A stretch of DNA of 64,000 bases from Novosphingobium resinovorum. GTDB lineage: Bacteria; Pseudomonadota; Alphaproteobacteria; Sphingomonadales; Sphingomonadaceae. Position 1 is the first letter of the stretch, and each line of letters begins with the position of its first letter. The stretch is from NCBI RefSeq assembly GCF_027922145.1, contig NZ_BSFC01000030.1, forward strand, positions 186,001 through 250,000, given 5' to 3'. The notes beneath the pieces are model-generated. The model was given only the letters and a program-made list of their open reading frames with translations. It was not told where the DNA came from and did not search any database. Below, piece after piece: positions 61,362 to 64,000 of this stretch. Both the position numbers and the translations under genes were made by a program.

Positions 61362-61826
61362 TTAATCCAGATTGTCGTAGAGCCGCCCGAGCAGGTCCAG
61401 CATCTTCGAAAAGTCCCCGGCCGAGAAACCCCGGATGATCTTTTCATAAAGCGGCGCGGTCACTTCGCGCGCTTGCGCCAGCTTCACGCGGCCTTCCGCC
61501 GTCATGCGGATCTCGGTCACGCGGCCGTCCGTTTCGCTCGGCGTCGTCTCGATCAGCCCGGCCTTGGTCATGCGCTCGACGATGCGCATCATGGTGGAGA
61601 GGTTGATCACCGCCGACTTCGCCACCTGACCGATCGCCAGCGGCTCGTGCTCGCCCAGGATCATCAGTACGCGCCAGGTCGGGATGTCGATGCCGATGCC
61701 GCGCAGGCCCGACTCGATGACCACGTTGTACCGGCTGGCGGCACGGTTCAGCAGGTAGAACGGATAAGTGTCGAGGCGGAAGTCCTCCGATCCCGGGTTA
61801 CCGAAAGGGCGCAAATCCTCGCTCAT
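61362..61826 (-). CDS. MarR-family transcriptional regulator 2
   Basis: A 154-residue winged-helix regulator: YPFYLLNRAASRYNVVIESG, PTWRVLMILGEHEPLAIGQV, the recognition helix KSAVINLSTMMRIVERMTKA and the wing ETTPSETDGRVTEIRMTAEG. The ATG at 61826 is behind GGAGCTTAGG; the frame runs on to 62018 without family sequence. Divergent from the cyclase gene, with a perfect palindrome between. Probably autoregulated and controlling both flanking operons through the TTGCA-NN-TGCAA sites (inference). Confidence 0.88.
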   Translation of the reverse strand: MSEDLRPFGNPGSEDFRLDTYPFYLLNRAASRYNVVIESGLRGIGIDIPTWRVLMILGEHEPLAIGQVAKSAVINLSTMMRIVERMTKAGLIETTPSETDGRVTEIRMTAEGRVKLAQAREVTAPLYEKIIRGFSAGDFSKMLDLLGRLYDNLD

Positions 61827-61866
61827 CCTAAGCTCCAGCAGGCCAAAACGCCCGGCATGACATTTT

Positions 61867-61882
61867 AGTTGCATATGCAACT
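61867..61882. promoter_or_regulatory. MarR-type operator in the divergent MarR 2 / cyclase promoter
   Basis: AGTTGCATATGCAACT, a perfect 16-base palindrome in the 103-base gap between MarR 2 (leftward) and the cyclase (rightward). Its core matches the site at 61085-61096. Confidence 0.68.
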
Positions 61883-61929
61883 TAATCCGATACTCTTCGC
61901 CGTAATGGTCCAACAGGAGGCCCAAGTCC

Positions 61930-62703
61930 ATGACAGACGTTCTCGCTTCTCTCGCCCATGCGCTGACGGCCGGTGACATCACCGTCGTCGATCTGACCCA
62001 GACCCTCTCCGAAGACACCCCGCTGCTGGTGCTGCCCGAGCCGTTCGGGCAGACGGCGGCGTTCTCGCGTCAGGAAATCTCGCGCTACGACGAGCGCGGC
62101 GTCGCATGGCACTGGAACAACTTCACCGTGGGCGAGCACACCGGCACGCACTTCGATGCGCCGGTCCACTGGGTCTCGGGCAAGGACCTGCCGGACAACA
62201 CCATCGACAAGGTGCCCGCGCAGAAGCTGGTCGCGCCTGCCGTGGTGCTCGATTTCTCGGCCGAATGCGCCTCGAACCCGGACTTCCTGCTGACGGCCGA
62301 GCATATCAGGGGCTGGGAAGCCGAGCACGGCGCCATTCCCGCCGGTGCCTGGGTGCTGTTCCGCACCGACTGGTCGAAGCTGGACGTCGATGCCTACACC
62401 AACCGCAAGGAAGACGGTGCCCACACCCCGGGTCCGGACGCCTCCGCGATCCAGTACATCCTCGACCGCGATGCGCTGGGCTTCGGCGTCGAGACGATCG
62501 GCACCGACGCAGGGCAGGCGCATCTGCTTGAGCCGATGTATCCGGCGCACACGCTGCTGCACGGCGCGGGCAAGTACGGCCTGCAGTGCCTTGAAAACCT
62601 CGACAAGCTGCCCGCCACCGGCGCGATCGTGATTGCCTCGCCGCTCAAGATCCTGGGCGGTTCGGGCAGCCCGCTGCGCGTCCTCGCGCTCGTTTCGGAG
62701 TAA
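61930..62703 (+). CDS. Cyclase-family metal hydrolase, isatin-hydrolase/kynurenine-formamidase-like
   Basis: A 257-residue member of the cyclase family, which includes kynurenine formamidase and isatin hydrolase. The metal and catalytic motif H-x-G-T-H-x-D-x-P-x-H is complete at 70-80 (HTGTHFDAPVH). It is followed by GAWVLFRTDWSKLD and a late PMYPAHTLLHGAGKYGLQCL. In isatin hydrolases this enzyme opens the lactam of isatin to isatinate. The start ATG at 61930 follows an AGGAGG. It lies directly before a 2-oxoacid oxidoreductase gene able in principle to use such an oxoacid. Confidence 0.85.
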   Translation: MTDVLASLAHALTAGDITVVDLTQTLSEDTPLLVLPEPFGQTAAFSRQEISRYDERGVAWHWNNFTVGEHTGTHFDAPVHWVSGKDLPDNTIDKVPAQKLVAPAVVLDFSAECASNPDFLLTAEHIRGWEAEHGAIPAGAWVLFRTDWSKLDVDAYTNRKEDGAHTPGPDASAIQYILDRDALGFGVETIGTDAGQAHLLEPMYPAHTLLHGAGKYGLQCLENLDKLPATGAIVIASPLKILGGSGSPLRVLALVSE

Positions 62704-62709
62704 GGGCAA

Positions 62710-64000
62710 GTGGCGGAGCGTTCATTCAAGAAGGAAGTCCTCAAGCTCACTGCGGGCGAGGGCGAGGTCTTCACCGGCGAAGGCATCCTCGCGGTCACCA
62801 AGGGGCTGCTGCAGTCGGGCGTGGCTTATGTCGGCGGCTATCAGGGCTCGCCGATCAGCCACCTGATGGACGTCTTCGCCGACGCCAACGATCTGCTCGA
62901 AAGCCTCGGCGTCCATTTCGAGGCGAGCGCCTCGGAAGCGACGGCGGCGGCGATGCTGGCGGCCTCGGTTAACTACCCCTTACGCGGCGCGGTCGCGTGG
63001 AAATCGGTGGTGGGGACCAACGTGGCGTCGGACGCGCTGTCCAACGTCTCGTCGGGCGGCGTTACCGGCGGCGCGCTGGTGATCGTGGGCGAGGACTACG
63101 GCGAAGGCTCCTCGATCATGCAGGAGCGCACCCATGCCTTCGCGATGAAGTCGCAGATGTGGCTGATCGATCCGCGCCCGAACCTGCCCAGCATCGTGGA
63201 CTCGGTGGAGCAGGGCTTCCGCCTCTCCGAAGCCTCGAATACCCCGGTCATGCTGCAGCTGCGCGTGCGGTCTTGCCACATGACCGGCTCGTTCGTGGCG
63301 AAGGACAACGTGCGCCCGCCGCTGACGGTGGGCGAGGCGGCGGCCAGCCCGGTGCGCGATACCGACCGCATCGTGCTGCCGCCTGCGAACTTCCTTCACG
63401 AAGTCGAGAAGATCGAGAAGCGCTGGCCCGCCGGCATCGCCTATGTCCGCGACAACAAGCTGAACGAGTGGTTCGGGCCTGAGGAAAGCCCTGGAGATTC
63501 TGGCGAGGGCATCGGCCTGATCGTGCAGGGCGGCCTCTACAACAACCTCAACCGCGCGATGGAACTGATCGGGCTGGCGGACTCCTATGGGGTCAGCAAG
63601 CTGCCGATCTACTGCCTCAACGTCGTCTACCCGATCATCCCTGAGGAAGTCGCCGCGTTCTGCAAGGGCAAGCGCGCGGTGATGATCCTTGAGGAAGGCC
63701 AGCCCGAGTTCATCGAGCACGAACTCAACACGCTGATCCGCCGTGAGGAGCTGGACACCCGGATCGTCGGCAAGGACATGCTGCCGCGCTCGGGCGAGTA
63801 CACCGCCGACGTGATCCGCAAGGGTCTGGCGAAATTCCTCGAAGCCTATGCGCCTGCGCTGGCTCCGCAGTTGGAAGCGGCCAACCCGCTGCCCGCACCC
63901 GTGGCCAAGGAAATCCCGCAGCGCCCCGCAGGCTTCTGCACCGGCTGTCCGGAGCGCCCGATCTTCACCGCGATGAAGCTGGTGGAGCGCGAGCTTGGTC
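62710..64000 (+). CDS. Indolepyruvate ferredoxin oxidoreductase-like enzyme, 5' part, cut by window edge
   Basis: At least 430 residues, open to the edge. Oxidatively decarboxylates 2-oxoacids to acyl-CoA with thiamine diphosphate (family knowledge). The N-terminal pyrimidine-type domain has VGGYQGSPISHLMDV near 38-52 and GVHFEASASEATAAAM near 65-80. A CTGCPERP motif near 413-420 opens the ThDP pyrophosphate domain, as in indolepyruvate oxidoreductases. The start is a GTG at 62710 behind AAGGG, seven bases after the cyclase stop, so they are cotranscribed. The C-terminal domains and any gamma subunit lie outside the window. Confidence 0.87.
   Translation, partial: MAERSFKKEVLKLTAGEGEVFTGEGILAVTKGLLQSGVAYVGGYQGSPISHLMDVFADANDLLESLGVHFEASASEATAAAMLAASVNYPLRGAVAWKSVVGTNVASDALSNVSSGGVTGGALVIVGEDYGEGSSIMQERTHAFAMKSQMWLIDPRPNLPSIVDSVEQGFRLSEASNTPVMLQLRVRSCHMTGSFVAKDNVRPPLTVGEAAASPVRDTDRIVLPPANFLHEVEKIEKRWPAGIAYVRDNKLNEWFGPEESPGDSGEGIGLIVQGGLYNNLNRAMELIGLADSYGVSKLPIYCLNVVYPIIPEEVAAFCKGKRAVMILEEGQPEFIEHELNTLIRREELDTRIVGKDMLPRSGEYTADVIRKGLAKFLEAYAPALAPQLEAANPLPAPVAKEIPQRPAGFCTGCPERPIFTAMKLVERELG

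Overview
The window is high-GC DNA with the gene content of a sphingomonad-type alphaproteobacterium (Novosphingobium/Sphingobium-like; my inference from gene types). The signs are three large TonB-dependent receptors, PQQ-type quinoproteins, a MucR/Ros-family regulator, an HME-type RND metal pump, clustered aromatic and alicyclic catabolic genes, and several kinds of palindromic intergenic repeat. I found no rRNA or tRNA gene, CRISPR array, prophage or intact insertion sequence.

Layout. 0-9 kb: truncated sdaA, two small ABM-fold monooxygenases divergent from a TonB receptor plus quinohemoprotein dehydrogenase operon, then an unusual single-chain adenylation/carrier/acyltransferase fusion. 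9-17.3 kb: a SulP anion transporter and a czcI-like/czcC/czcB/czcA metal efflux operon. 17.3-19 kb: a gap with two orphan leftward terminators, then a MucR-type regulator with a long histone-H1-like tail. 19-26 kb: a leftward operon (sterol-desaturase-like hydroxylase, TetR, two exported proteins of unknown role) divergent from a DUF2339 membrane protein. 26-36 kb: a receptor/PepSY pair behind a Fur-box-like site, then a ROK regulator divergent from a receptor/secreted hydrolase pair, then a cysteine-free peroxiredoxin-fold protein.

36.9-46.7 kb: an IclR-centred catabolic island of thiolase, acyl-CoA synthetase, IclR, CMD-family protein, SMP-30-type lactonase, two acyl-CoA dehydrogenases and a Baeyer-Villiger-type monooxygenase. 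The set reads as ketone to lactone to hydroxyacid to CoA ester to beta-oxidation. TCAC-N4-GTGA palindromes lie before several of its units. 47.5-56 kb: gentisate dioxygenase plus FAH hydrolase, nitrilase plus flavin-reductase-like protein, a Gfo/Idh/MocA oxidoreductase, a lipoprotein quinoprotein-cytochrome, an alpha/beta hydrolase lacking its catalytic His, and small genes.

56.5-64 kb: a PAP2-type phosphatase, then a second catabolic island. It holds a thioesterase, two MarR regulators, a bifunctional salicylyl-CoA/2-aminobenzoyl-CoA hydroxylase-reductase, an isatin-hydrolase-like cyclase, and the start of an indolepyruvate-ferredoxin-oxidoreductase-like enzyme cut by the window edge. An identical palindrome core (TTGCA-NN-TGCAA) sits before the hydroxylase and between the second MarR and the cyclase, suggesting one regulon for CoA-dependent breakdown of an indole-derived or salicylate-type aromatic.
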